Below are positions 23,927 to 36,287 of a DNA stretch of 64,000 nt, in pieces. Where the stretch lies: NCBI GenBank assembly GCA_031216915.1, contig CM062297.1, forward strand, positions 364,325,704 to 364,389,703, in the 5' to 3' direction. Each line of letters opens with the position of its first letter. Position 1 is the stretch's first letter. This stretch comes from Pictodentalium vernedei (taxonomy: Eukaryota > Mollusca > Scaphopoda > Dentaliida > Dentaliidae). A program made the translations under genes and the position numbers. The notes under the pieces are model-generated. The model was not told where the DNA came from and made no database searches. It saw only the letters and a list, made by a program, of their open reading frames with translations.

Positions 23927-24840
23927 AAAGGCTGGAGGGCCAAGGACATAGAGCAAAATGGAATACGCTCAATAATATAAAATAGAGTCATCCCCTGTAG
24001 GGAAAAAGAAGTAATAGGCCTTACATGCATCTTTCTTATTTAAGATAAATTAGAAAGATACAACACCTTCCAAAATTGAGCTTCATGCATCCATGTACTC
24101 TATTAATATCCAATATAATCCTTATACTAATAATTTTTAAAGTAAGCCAATAAATAAAGTAAGTCTAGAGAATAGAGACTCTTATAGTCCTAAAAGTGTC
24201 TGAGGATTGCATAATCATGTCCGTTGACATATGCAATAATCAAAAGCTATACTTTAAAAACTAAGACTTGAATGAATTATAAAAACATAAACTTCTCACT
24301 AAATAACCATCCCAATAACAGCTCAGAATTACTAACTCCGGAGGAGGTATCCCCTTGTTTTCATAGTAAAACAGGTGACCCAAGGGAACACCCTCCCCCC
24401 CCCCCTTTTTCTTGCCCTGGGTCAAATAGCCCAGAGCGAAGAGGGCAGCAGAATGGAGACACTGCCGAAACAGACAGCCTACCTAGCTATAGTAGCAACT
24501 GTTAAGTGAATGACATTCTGAGCAGTAGATAATAGACCTAACAATAGAGGCCTCCAGAAATGGACTCGATATTTCTGAGATAAAAATTCATGAATGTGGA
24601 TGGCTGAGCGCAATGAGCAGCCTTCAAAAATCTATAATAGCGACACTATTAATGTAAGCCCAAGATGTAGAAGAACTCTTACTTCATGAGCCGAAATCTT
24701 AAGCACAACTGCTAAGTCAATGATATACCATAAGCAGTACCGATAGTTAATAGAATCCATTAACAATAGAATGGAGCGAAACGTCCTTCTACTAGGCATC
24801 AAAGACAGAAGAAGCTTACGCCCATAGTAATAAACAGATA

Positions 24841-25500
24841 TCTGTTTATAAATACATAAACTCTACCCGGAAAGAGTAAAGGCCTATGCCCGTACGAAGA
24901 CGGAAGGACCTTAATAACAATAGGTTCCGGATATTAGGAGCCTAACTCTTATGCAAAAATCCAACCTAAATAGTAACGGAAGTAGTGATTCCGAAACTAC
25001 GAAAGTGAAAATCATCCATCGATAGTGCATGAAACTCACTGACTCTACAGTAAAAGAGAAACCAACAGAATTACTGTCTAAAAGGTCAGAATTTGAAAAC
25101 TACTGTTTCCAGAGGCTCAAATGATTACTTAGCTAAATAAGAACCGAAGTTAAAATTCATATAGGAATTTAATCTAAAGATTCTAAGTCTATATATCAAA
25201 AAGTTACTAACTGACTTAGATAAAGAGACATAAGACTCAATTGTAAACTATCGTAGAGTGCATAGGTATGAGGTAACATAAACCTATAACCTTACTAATA
25301 ACAGGCTGCAGTAGATCTTGTGAAACAAGTATACTAAAAAATTGCAATGAGTAGTATGGAGGGATCAATAATATGAACATAATGATCCCTACACCAACGA
25401 CGGAAGAGCCTCCACTTTAGCCGCATAGAATAGCGAAGAAGAGGATCTCCTATAGTAAGAAATCGCGTCCAGTACAATGCTTACAATGCAATATGGACCA
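24841..25500 (-). pseudogene. DIRS copy 2 tyrosine recombinase remnant
   Basis: Nucleotide similarity to 4196-4845 (for example GGCCTATGCCCGTACGAAG, then CCTTAATAACAATAGG; ATGATCCCTACACCAACG) with scattered indels. No frame of useful length survives. Confidence 0.65.
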
Positions 25501-25939
25501 CACAACGGAATACATGAAGGTTGCGACCTTGCGGGTTGTGATAAAGATGACACGATTTACCCAGTGAAAAAAGATGCTCACATTGAGGAAGATTTCACGT
25601 TAAGACCCACAGTAGACAAGAGAGTAAATTACCCATGATCTCTGTGAAGATAGAGATGCTATCAACAGAAATGTATTGTGGTTGTTTATCTTAGCAATAC
25701 CTGCTGAAACAACAGCGCCGGAGGATACGCGTATCCTATCATTCCGTCCTATAGATCAATAGAGCGTTAACAACATTAGCTCAGAGATCTGGACAAGCCA
25801 ACACATACGTCTGCAATTGATTAGCAAGCTGTGTCATAAATAAATCATCACTGGGCGCTCCCATAGATAGCAAATCTGATTGAATACTTGTTTGTTGAGA
25901 GTCCATTCTGACAGCAACAAGCGACCCGTAAGTGAACGG

Positions 25940-26390
25940 TAGTCCGGTAAAACAATCAGACGACCCGGAATATGACGGACCAAAACAGAACTTGGTGTAC
26001 TATAACCAACAGACGGATTCTTTCCATTAAATTGAATAACGGAAACGAAAGAGTGCCTCCCTGGTTCCGGAGATACGCCACTACTGTCGAATTAACGGAC
26101 AGGATTTGGGCATGCGTTTCTGAATAATGTTCATGCAATGACATAAAGCAAGCCTAAAAAACATTATTCCGCGGAAGAAAATTGGTTGCTAAGAGACTGC
26201 GGAACCCAAAGACCCTGGCACTTCGAATCCGTTGGGATCAGTATTATATCCCAATCTGTTTGACTGGCAACCGTCATAACAGCCACACTCGGGTCCGGCA
26301 ACTGCGGTGGCACTCTCTGAGTCAACCACCGAATGTTTGCCCCAGTCTGAATCTTGTAACACTAGATAGACAAGAGAACGTGTAAATCGA
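25940..26390 (-). pseudogene. DIRS copy 2 RNase H-like remnant
   Basis: The minus strand encodes LSVNSTVVAYLRNQGGTLSF at about 26020-26110, matching the DIRS RNase H segment of copy 3 (NSTVVAYTRNQGSTHSF at about 33400-33460). Short frame, no intact active site. Confidence 0.65.
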
Positions 26391-26399
26391 GCAATTCAT

Positions 26400-29140
26400 G
26401 GATTGCCGAAAAGTTGCCGTCGAAGAGAAGCTCCTCCGAGAACGAAGCGACTCTGAGAGAGTTCTTAACCTTACTATCCACGCGTATGGATGTAGCTAGG
26501 GCTGCGTCACGTCTAACCAACTCCAATCAGCCACTGAAGGGCGGAGTTATACGTGAACAAACTACTGCCCTCAAAAGAAATTACATTGAGAATAATATCC
26601 CGTAAATCTTTTCTTGAAAACGTAATGATAACGCCTCAGTAAGGCGGATTACGTATGATAAAGCGTCTAAGTTAAGTCTACTATACATCATGTCATTTCC
26701 AACATTGAAGTTGGAAAAGACATAAACGGCGAAAAAGAATATTTCCAGTCTTTAACCACACCGTCTAGACGCATATGAACTCTCGGTATGCCCTGCTCTG
26801 CCAAAATAAACTATTCGTATAAATGATAAAACGGCAGAAATGAGCAACGCGGACAAGAAACTAAACTATCATGCTTGGTAGCAGGCTTGTATGCATATAT
26901 AGCGTCGAAAAATAAAACACATGTTGTAATGACATTATTGGACTGCGTCGGTAAGTCAGGGACAATGTCCCTGAACCGATCAAAAAATCCGAGTCCAATG
27001 ACGCTATAAGTCTCTTATCCAAGATCGCAGCAATGAAGTCCGAAATAACAATCACTGGAAGATAATGCCAGAAGATATGAAAGGCAGCTTCCGATACTAC
27101 TAAAGGGAAAACTCGAAATCTTTCGAATCCCTTTCGCCATCCTGTCGGACCCTATAAAGCGTTCGGTCGTCCGTACCTGATGCAACCGCGGACCGCACCG
27201 ACCCAGCGCCGTCGGATAATTCCTGATTCGACCAAGAAACTGTCAATTGCTGGGATGCTGCGAAACAACTGTGCTAACTCGGATAGCACGTCCGTCACTG
27301 AGGCCTGAGGAGAAGCGGTCCTACAATGCATTGCCGCTGGAAGCACCGTGATCGTTACCCCGTGCATACTACCAATATGCGAGCGAACGGAGTGTATAGG
27401 CCTCGTGTCCCTTGGCTACCGGATGGCGCGACCTATTCACCGTGGAATCACTGAATGCCGAAACTGATCGGATACTCGAGGTCACGTAGCCAATGTGCGG
27501 TCGTGTGCCCTGCTGTGAGGATGAGGAAGCATTAAAGACAGTCTCTCGGACTGTCAATATAACGGAGCGTCCCGACCAACGGACATATGCTCCGAATGTA
27601 AAATATCTGAACCACAACATGCGGTCCCCCATGTTGTTGGACGAGAGAGGGACCTCTCTCGCTCACAGCCCGGACGGACCTGGACAAGCCAGGAACTGGA
27701 CTAACAGGCTTCCTCCGATCTGTCCTCAATCTGCCGTCACTGGGTGAGTACTAAAGTAATTAAAGTGCTCGCATCACCCAAATCTCCTTCCTAGACCGCA
27801 ACGGACGAACCCGGCAGCCGAACCATTCGATGAATGTACGCTACACCGGGTGAGCTAGCGAATGTCACTCCGTAGGCGATAGACAAATTCCATGAGCACT
27901 TATTGCCGCTAGCTCTTCATTAACTATGACGACAGAGGCACACTTTTGAAAGACATCTCCGTAACTTTGCGAACAAGAAACCAGAAATGCTTGGTTATAG
28001 CAAGCATATAATAATAATATATAGCGTCGTTCAATAATTCGAAAGTTTGCGTGACATTATTGGACTATGTCGGAACTGAGGGACGATGTCCCTGAACCGA
28101 ATCAAAAATTTCTAAGTCCACCGACGCTATCAGTTTCTTATCCGGCATCGCAGCATTCGACCAAGTCAGATGACATACACAACAGCATATGTTGTTCCGA
28201 AAGGGAAAGCTCGAAATCCTCCAAATCCCTTTCGGTATCCCGTCGGACCGGATGAAATTTTCGGACGGCAGTACCCGCTTCCGCGGAGCGTCCCGACCCA
28301 GCATCGTCGGATAAAAAATATGCGACAGATTCAGTTGATGCTGGGATGCTGCGATAAACTGTGCTATTTAGGAAATGACTGGCAAAGCTGACTGGATATC
28401 CGTGGTCACGTAGCCAAGAGCGGTCGTGTGCGCAACTATGAGAATGAGGAAGCCTTATTGACAGTCTACTCCGGACTGACTATATGTCGGAGCGTCCCGA
28501 GCGACGGACGTATGCTCCGAATGCGAAACATTTTGTACCACAACATCTGGGGCCAGATGTTGTTGAACGAGAGAGGGGCCTCTCTCGCCGTCCGGATGGA
28601 CCGGAACGAGCTATGAACCGGACTAAAAGGCTTCCTCCGTTCTCCCTCCGATCCGCCGTCACTGGGTGTGCATTAGGTTGATTTATAGTGCTCGCATCAC
28701 CCCAAAATTCCTTCTAGACCGCAACGGACGAACCCGGCTGCCGAACCATTCGGTGAATGGACGCTACACCGGGCGAGCTAGCGGACGTCAAAGGCCGTCG
28801 AACCTACTAGGGTCCTCTTAGGCAACTGGCGTATTTACATGAGCACTTTTCCGCTAGCCCTTCATTAATTGTGACGACGGAGGCACACTGTTGGAAGACA
28901 TCACAGATACATCACCCTAATCTTGATCGTCTGAAATAGAATAAAGTAGAGTGACCCTGCGGGGAAAGGACCGGAGTGTCCAATTCCCCAATAACATACC
29001 GTGACATACGCTTCCCATATTGTCATCGAAATCATACGATACAGAACAGGAGTTAATGCGAGTACACTGACCACATATAAAATGATTATAAAGTCAGAGG
29101 AAGACTTCCTCTTATTACAATTGATCAATATCCTTTCAAT
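26400..29140 (-). pseudogene. DIRS copy 2 gag remnant with internal duplication
   Basis: Similar to 8611-10506 of copy 1, but in pieces. A block is present twice: about 26893-28010 and about 28015-28915 both contain the ATATAGCGTCG start, the GACATTATTGGACT and GATGTCCCTGAACCGA phrases, the double palindrome, and CCGCAACGGACGAACCCGGC. Stops and frameshifts are frequent. The Cys-rich N-terminal segment corresponds to about 29000-29140 and is decayed. Confidence 0.7.
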
Positions 29141-30030
29141 GTGAAAAGAAAATAAGTCCTGGTACTCGCACTAACCCCTGGCAATCAAAATACATAATAA
29201 TAATATGATCCATTAATATAGAAAAAATAATTGAAATCAAAATATTTTGAAAAAATATTTTTTCAGAACAGCCCAAGTTTCTGAAAAGTAACGTTGAGCC
29301 CCAATGGATCCCAAGCCTAAGTGTGGACAAAATTTTTAAAAATATTTTAACAATTTATTCAACACTTACGAACAATAATAATGTATCTAGTTATGATTAA
29401 AATAACATCAAGATATTATTTTCCAGAAATCCCCCCCTCACACAGAGGGCTGTTGAAAATGTAAACAATGAGTGTAAAAACACTAAAATAAGACTCCAGG
29501 CACCCAGGCCCGAAATCAATTACCAAAAATACACTATCTGATGCAAAACAGAGACTTCCAGGGAAGAAACTGCAGAACATCAGATGGTAGATGCAGAACA
29601 CAACGCCTAACCACCCGTAGGTGAAGACGTAAACATGGGGAAAAGAAACAGAATTCATTCTGTTATTCAGCTAAAACTCCCAAGAAAATTTAGTAATAAT
29701 AATTACAAAAACTATGCCAAAAGCATGGGAGAATAGCAAGGGGGGACTTAAAGGACAGGGAGAGAGGAAAACACTTAAAAAAACAGTGTAACTAATTAAT
29801 CAGAATGACAACAAAATGGCTGCTGCCTCGAAAATAGGTAACTTAACATAATTTCATTAAAAAATTTTAAGTTACAGCCCTGATAATATTCTGTCACACA
29901 TTTTTTCCTCTCCTCCTTCTCTATCCTCCTTAGAATCACCATTTCACTAATATTTATGTGTCTGGCATCATTTAAACTGAGATTTACAAGCACAAAGATC
30001 AGTCAGATGTTAACTGATGAAGGGCCAAAC

Positions 30031-30236
30031 TTAGAATGATTAATGGCGCCAATTTCGGAACGTTCTTGACACTGCGCATGCGCAGTAGAGGCGAAGTGTT
30101 GAGGGCCTTTCAGGACATGTTTTCTTTGGTTTTAGATGCAAATTTTGGGGATTGGGGGGCAAAATTTGTGTTTGGCCCTATATTTTAAGAGTTAGCACCA
30201 GCTATGTCTGGGTCATTGGTACAGTATAAAAATATA
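30031..30236. repeat. Right inverted terminal repeat of DIRS copy 2
   Basis: TTAGAATGATTAATGGCGCC through GGGTCATTGGTACAGTATAA; inverted partner of 23530-23757. Confidence 0.88.
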
Positions 30237-30449
30237 CGTTTTCTAAAAAGCCCTAATCTGAGTAACTAGTATATTTAGTTGAGATTATCATCGATTTGCC
30301 TGAGAACTTGAGTTGGAAAAAAAAGACATATCGGCTGCCAATATCAGCAGAATTGGTATTCTTTGCAGATACCGGTACTCGGCCGATAAGCCATTTATCA
30401 GTCGATACCGATAACCCGTACCAACAATCAGCTCATCACTAAAATAAGA

Positions 30450-31161
30450 CATGGCTGTAATTCACCAGTCATGTGCAGCATTTGTTTTATTACATTTTCA
30501 AGGAAAGCTAAATATTTGGGAATTAAAATTTCTATTGATCAATCGCTCAATCATTCATTCATTTCTCCACTCATTCTATTTTTCATTTATTCTCACATTG
30601 AAGACTTTCTAAAAACAAGAGGCCCCAAGGAGCCTTGATCTCTCACCTCATAAAATTGTTTAAAGAAGAATTTAAGATCACATTCAGCACCAACATGTAA
30701 ATATAGTTAATCCAATTTAGTCATGCAAGTGGGGTTGGGGGAGAAGGGTCTGTTGGGTGATTTTCTGAGTTTTTTTTTTGTTTTTGCGTAAAATCAAAGC
30801 TCTTCAAAAGACATTTTGAAAGGAAGACAGAAAAAAAATCACCCAGTGGACACCCTCCAACTCCCCCTCACCCCAACATAGTGAAAGTTCATTTTTTGTA
30901 TAAGATCACAAGAGCTTCCAATTCTTCTCAATTGAATGGCTCTTCTAAACTGAAATTTACCAGGGTGGTAAATGCCCACCTTGCCACATACAAGGAGAGC
31001 TACGAAAGTGAACTTTGTTCAGTGGTGGTGATCGGTATCGCTCATCTTAATATGTGGTTGCACCCTTTGGAAAAGCTTACCGGTAGCAGTGACGAATGGG
31101 AGCAAAATGGAGGAGAGTGGAAAACTGCTCACCTCAAATAAAGTTTGCGAGAGTGAAAAAT
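30450..31161. other. CEP20 intron with fragment of a tandem-core element
   Basis: 30611-30710 resembles the 5' end of elements E and F (AAACAAGAGGCCCCAAGGAG...TCACC). The remainder, including an 86-codon frame at 30881-31141, is not recognised as a gene. Confidence 0.5.
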
Positions 31162-31384
31162 TATAAATTCATAGTAATTTGTATCTTTATTATACTTACC
31201 AATGGCCCAGACTAGCTGGTGCTAACTCAAAAATATCTAGGTCCAAACACAAATTTTGCCCCCGATCCCCAAAATTTGCATGCAAAACCGAAAATTACAA
31301 GTCCTATCTGGCCCTCCATACATTTACTCTCTGTGCATGCGCAGATGTCAGGAAGTGACCAGAATTGGTGCCAACATCATTCTT
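31162..31384. repeat. Left inverted terminal repeat of DIRS copy 3
   Basis: Inverted match to 41901-42115: CAGACTAGCTGG, AATTTGCATGCAAAACCGAAA, GCGCAGATGTCAGGAAGTGA and GGTGCCAACA are shared. Confidence 0.87.
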
Positions 31385-31445
31385 TGTAGAAGAGAGTACT
31401 ACATAATAATTCATGAGTGCCCACTCATGGGAGGGCCATCTCCAT

Positions 31446-31532
31446 CTGGGCCATTGGTAGGTATAAAAAATCTCCAAATTCCTATGAATTTATAATATTT
31501 TTATTTTATAACCCAGTGGCCCAGACTAGCTG
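31446..31532. repeat. Internal complementary region of DIRS copy 3
   Basis: CTGGGCCATTGGTAGGTATA...CCTATGAATTTATAA complements the left outer edge (31162 onward). TATTTTTATTTTATAACCCA...CCAGACTAGCTG complements the right outer edge ending at 42115. Confidence 0.8.
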
Positions 31533-31599
31533 AACTGTAAAAAGGTGGAGGGCCTTGGGCTTCCAAATTAGTAGATCAACATAGTTCCAATCCTGTAAT

Positions 31600-33119
31600 C
31601 CAAGATGAAAGGAAATTAAAATTATTAGGAATTACATGTATGTCTCTCTATACAGTAATAGAGGAAACATATCCAAAAAGGAGCCCAATTTAAGTAATTC
31701 CTTATTAAGCATGAAGACTATGCTAATTAGGGTGTAACGAGTTGCTAATTTTTAAGGCTAGTTCAGACTAAGCCCCAAAAATTAGGATGGCATATCTGAG
31801 AAAGAGAGAAAATCCCCAACAAACATACGCCATTACACAATAAAACTCCAGCTGTATGCAGGACATAATTACAGACAAAACAGCTTACTTCATAGTTACA
31901 TACCTATCAAGCCAGAGGAGAGAGGTAAAAATCCCCCCCCGCCCCTTTTTTTAAGGCATCTTCAAAAGAAAGAGGGGAGAGCTCTTGAATCAGTAAGAGC
32001 GGGTACCAAAAAACAATATAAATACTCGTCAAACAGACACTCAGGTATTAATCTATAATTAATAAATGGTGCTTAATGCCACTTCAGAAGTTAAGGCTAT
32101 AGCGACGATCCCGGTAATTAATATTGCCCACTATATAACATACACCGCAGATGGCATACACAGATACGTTGAAAACCGGTGATATAATATATAACATACA
32201 CATGTCCAAACGAACCATACTGAACGATCACTGAAGAGAAAACACACTTCCGAGGTAACCCACAGACGACCTCATTCAGGTGTACAATAAATTCCAGTAA
32301 CAACACTCTCCAACATGTACTATCCGATATCTATGACCGTATACACGTGCGAATATGCGATTTGAGTACTGACATTAATATAAACCTGGATCCAGAGATG
32401 GAAGTAGGTATGATTAACAGTCTCTCTACGGACCGCCCCCAAAATAATTCATAATTTCAAAGGTCCATAATATACAATAAAGCGTCAGCCTCATAATGTG
32501 CGAGAGCATTAAAATCCAGCATGTAATCAACTGAATATCAGTAAACTGGTTATGCAGCCTCCAAGGTATCCAAAGACTAGCAATTTAATTATCATGAAAT
32601 ATGCGCTCGCATACAACAAATCAGCAAATAATCACAGGAAACTAATCCAACTAAAAAGTGGATGTGCCCATGAGGTCGCCATAGAACACAACTCAAATGC
32701 ATAGTATGTATGTATTACACTATATGAGGTTTGCGGGAAGAAAACTACGTTTTGGCCGGTAATTGCCTCTAAACACATTGGCAGTGTGTTTGAAGGTGTG
32801 GGGGGGGGGGGGGGGGAGGGGGGCAGTGGGGGGGGGGGGATTCAAAGTCCTATTGAAATCTCCTCACCCGAATTTCTAAATCGTTCCTGTCTTAGTCATC
32901 AATAATATAGAAATCGCAGAGAAGGATGTTTAGAACAAAAACTTCCCCTGAAAAAGAAGGTCCTCCCACAACAGACACTTCAGAAAACTGATCCAAGGTT
33001 TCTGTGATGACAGAGGTGCTACTATTAGGATTCACAACGAGACTGTTCGAACTTAAACATAATCTACTGAATCAAATGAAATGGAGGATACGTGTATCCT
33101 ATCATCTATCCCGAGACAG
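31600..33119 (-). pseudogene. DIRS copy 3, decayed recombinase and 3' region
   Basis: This is where the tyrosine recombinase should lie by position. Only scattered stretches are readable and I could not place its motifs. G tracts occur at 32800-32850. No intact gene. Confidence 0.4.
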
Positions 33120-33673
33120 AGCGTCTACTGCATGCGCTCAATGGTCTGGGCATGGCGACACAAACGACGGTAACTGATTGTTCTGGTGCGTCGCAAACTG
33201 CTCTATTATGGGGCGATCCAACTGGTAGCAAAACTGTCCAAATACTTGCTTGTTGAATGTCCATTCCAACTGCAACAGGCGACCTTTCCAGGGAGCGAGT
33301 CTGCTAGTATGTTCAGATGACCCAGTATATGACAGATAGAAAGATGAACATGATGAAACATGACGTAATAGGAAAATCTTCTCCGTTAGTTTGCATAATG
33401 GAAATGAATGGGTGCTGCCCTGGTTCCTGGTGTATGCTACCACTGTCGAGTTGTACAATATCTGAACATGCACGTCCGTTATAATGAAACCTTTGTTCTA
33501 GCACTAACCAAATTAACATCATTCTTTGATGTTTACGTGCTTCTCCAGGAACCGAGGATCTCAAAGGCCCTGGCATTTCGAGCCTGTCAGGCTCAGGGTC
33601 GCGCCCCAATCTGTTGACTCGCATCCATCATAATCGTGAAAGCCGGATCCGGCAGCTGCAGTGGAACGCCGAG
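33120..33673 (-). pseudogene. DIRS copy 3 RNase H domain remnant
   Basis: Minus-strand frames read STDWGATLSL near 33600, ILYNSTVVAYTRNQGSTHSF near 33400-33460, and end with FATHQNNQLPSFVSPCPDH near 33140, a layout typical of DIRS RNase H regions. Frameshifts separate the pieces. Confidence 0.7.
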
Positions 33674-34790
33674 TTAACCACTGAATATCTGCCCAAATCT
33701 GGACCTTTTGTTTACTAGATCCGTAAAAACAATAATGGTCTCGAGCAAATGTGTCTTCACACTCCAGTTCTGGTTAAAGAATATCTCAAGGGGACGTACG
33801 CGTAATCGACACATCGGAATAAGATCCGTAGCCGCTCCGCACAACCCCATCAGTTGCATAACTGCCCTCGCTGTTAATGCGTCTGAATGTAGACAAAAGC
33901 GAGCATAACAACTGACTAATTTCGCTCTGGGTATTGGCAGACAAACCAGATTGTTGTGCGTCTTGAAGCTCATTCCCAAGTAAATGAACGACTTGGACGG
34001 AGCTAGATCCGACTTCTTCTCGTTACGATGAAGCCGAGACGTCGGAGCAAGAGAAGCAGACTCTAAACATCGTTCTGAAGAGTAGTTGATGCCATATCTC
34101 TGAAGAATGTCGTCCAAGTACGCCGACGTTACCGCAGATGAATGAGCTTGGAAGTGAGACATTACCAAGATCATTATTCGAGTGAACGCCCAGGGCACTA
34201 GATTCAGACCGAAGCATATCGCTCGGAACTGATATACTATCCCTTGAACAGCGAACCGTAGATACTTTCAGAATGCCGGATATACCAGGTCATGAAAGTA
34301 CAGATCCTTAGATCTATACTTGCCGCATAGTCGATCACTCGAACACTCGTTTTTACTGACTGAATGATTACCATAAATAAACTTTTAGAGCCATGATAAA
34401 CTTGTTACCCAGCTCAAGTCTATTACCAGTCGGAACGAGCTATCTGGCTTCAGTACCAGGAACAGGTGACTGTAGGATCCTAGAGAATCTTGGTTCTCGA
34501 TGACCTCTATTGCTTCCTTTGCCAAGAGAGCCTTTACCTCCGATTGGAGAGACTCTCTTATGTAAGGATTTGACGCATATTTTCTCTTCGCGGACATCAT
34601 GTTAGTGATGGTTTCGCTCTGAAAGATAGCCATAGACCGTCCGAGACCACACTTCTCGCCTTCTGGTCTTCCACAATAGTTATCCAGTTTGATGTGAATC
34701 TTGATAACCTTCCGCCAACTGCCAAGCAATAGAGGTCCTGACCATCACCTGTAGTACCTGCGAAGCTTACGGGAGAAGAAACCACACCCC
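33674..34790 (-). pseudogene. DIRS copy 3 reverse transcriptase
   Basis: Reading leftward: YSHLFLVLKPDSSFRLVIDLSWV (34400-34500; given here in two parts, YSHLFLVLKPDS and RLVIDLSWV), then CFGLNLVPWAFTRI, then VTSAYLDDILQRYG with the catalytic YLDD (about 34090-34120). A thumb-like extension follows to PLEIFFNQNWS. The segment holding the first catalytic Asp (34200-34380) is frameshifted. Closely related to the copy 1 enzyme at 4942-5439. Confidence 0.82.
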
Positions 34791-34799
34791 CTCGCGAAG

Positions 34800-36287
34800 A
34801 GGCTCAACCCGCCGGCTTAGGGGCATCTGACCGGTAGTCTTGATCAGTCCTATGCCCCCTTCCTGGGTCGCTGTATTGACGATCCCTAGAGTAATCATAG
34901 AAGGGTTTCCTATACCCTCGCGAGGAGCAGGCCTGAAAATAAGGTGTCTGACATTTGCAGAATGAAGTCCCCCAGAGGGTGAATTTGATCATGCTATCCC
35001 ATACAGTGGGCCAATTTATCCTCTGGGTACCTCGTTCTGTTTAGTTTTGAGACCCTGATTCAGATTGAGGTTCACAGAGGGTAAATTTAGTCCAACAAAT
35101 GGTAAATTTACAGAAGATGATGACAAGAAACCACCTTTCTTCTTCCCACTGGAAAGTTGAATATGGTGTTGTCTAAATGGTTGGAGGCCTGCAACACCTG
35201 ACTAGACTGAACTGGAAAAAACAGGACCTCCTTTGTCCGGATAAAGTCAACGTCCAGCAATACCAGCGGGTTCTTCCTAATAGTTGCAGCATTCTGATTC
35301 GCTGGAATAAATTCAGGGTAGTGTTGATGGATTAAATTCATCGCAACCATGTGTTGTTTCGAAAGAGAAGGGTAATCCGCCTCCGTATCCCTTTCACCAT
35401 GTGACTGAATCAACTGAAATTCACACACGGTCAGCTTGAACTTGCAGATAACTGGACCGACCCATCCGACAGCTCAGGTTCGGAGACTGCCATCGGCTGC
35501 TTCTGCACATGCTGGGATGCTACGATGAGCTGCGGAATCGGCGACAGCAAATCCATTACGAAGGCCTGAGGCACAGCAGTCTTCTGTTTCCTGGCCGCCA
35601 GCTGCTCCCAGGACCGTGTGTCCGAGATGGCTCTTTTCTCCGGACGTCCCGATGAGGCCTCAGCACCTTGGCTACCGGATGGTCCAACTTCCTGACGATG
35701 AGTGGTCCCTTCTTGGCGATGTAGACTGGATATCTGAAGTCGTGTAGCTAAGGTGTGGTCGTGTGTGCTTGGAAGATGCCAATGCAGAAGCCAAAACTGT
35801 AGCCGACGCCAGATGTGAATTGAATGGAGCATCCCGGGCAGAAGGCACAGACATATGCTCCGACTGGCGCATGTTCCTAATCACCACATCTGGCTCCAGA
35901 TGTTGTTGGGAAAGAGAGGGGGTTCTCTCGCTCGTGGTCCTTTCAGACCTCGCAGAGGTTCCCAATGTTGGCTTCTTCTTCTGTTCCATCTTCACTGGAT
36001 GAGCCTGTTTATATTTTAAGGTGCTCGCTCTACCCAATCCACTCTTAGACCGCAACGGACACACCCGGTGTCACGGTACCCACGGAGGGAGTAAAGCTTC
36101 ACCGGTCGAGCTAGCTGGTGACAGGGAACTGAAAGCACTGGTTTGTGTTTTATTGCTCTGTCCAGTGTTTATGAGCACCTTTGCTGCTAGCTCTGTTTGA
36201 TCATCTGAATGTGATGACGGCAGCACACTGTCTCTAGGCATCACATAAACATAACTATGTCCTTGTTCCTCTGAAATAAAAACTAAG
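34800..36287 (-). pseudogene. DIRS copy 3 gag-like ORF, C-terminal part
   Basis: Minus-strand frames at 35672-36064 (SQQHLEPDVVIRNMRQSEHM), 35431-35832 and 35108-35428 (MVAMNLIHQHYPEFIPANQN) align with the copy 1 gag, in three shifted pieces. The gene is cut at about 36287 by element B and its N-terminus resumes at 39239. Confidence 0.72.

Larger units (their letters stand above)
23530..30236 (-). mobile_element. DIRS-like retrotransposon, copy 2, with complete terminal architecture
   Basis: Inverted terminal repeats at 23530-23757 and 30031-30236 flank minus-strand DIRS remnants. An internal complementary region at 23829-23926 joins the complement of the left outer edge to the complement of the right outer edge, the arrangement expected for DIRS replication through a circular intermediate. 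Going leftward from the right end are gag (with a ~1.1-kb internal duplication), an RNase H remnant and tyrosine recombinase remnants. The reverse transcriptase is missing: RNase H sequence runs straight into gag near 26350-26400. Many stops; inactive. Confidence 0.85.
17328..30441. mobile_element. hAT-type non-autonomous transposon, split by three nested elements
   Basis: The left end TAGTGATGAGCCGATATGGG (17328) and right end ...CAGCTCATCACTA (30441) are inverted. They are flanked by a perfect 8-bp target duplication AAATAAGA (17320-17327 and 30442-30449). An 8-bp duplication with TAG...CTA ends is the hAT pattern. Inside lie element D (17602-19830), element E (20544-22528) and DIRS copy 2 (23530-30236). 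Subtracting these leaves about 2.2 kb of original element. No transposase frame is visible. Confidence 0.85.

Noticed and set aside
30881-31141. 86-codon plus-strand frame
   Set aside because: No recognisable motif, no splice context, and it lies between a repeat fragment and a DIRS end.
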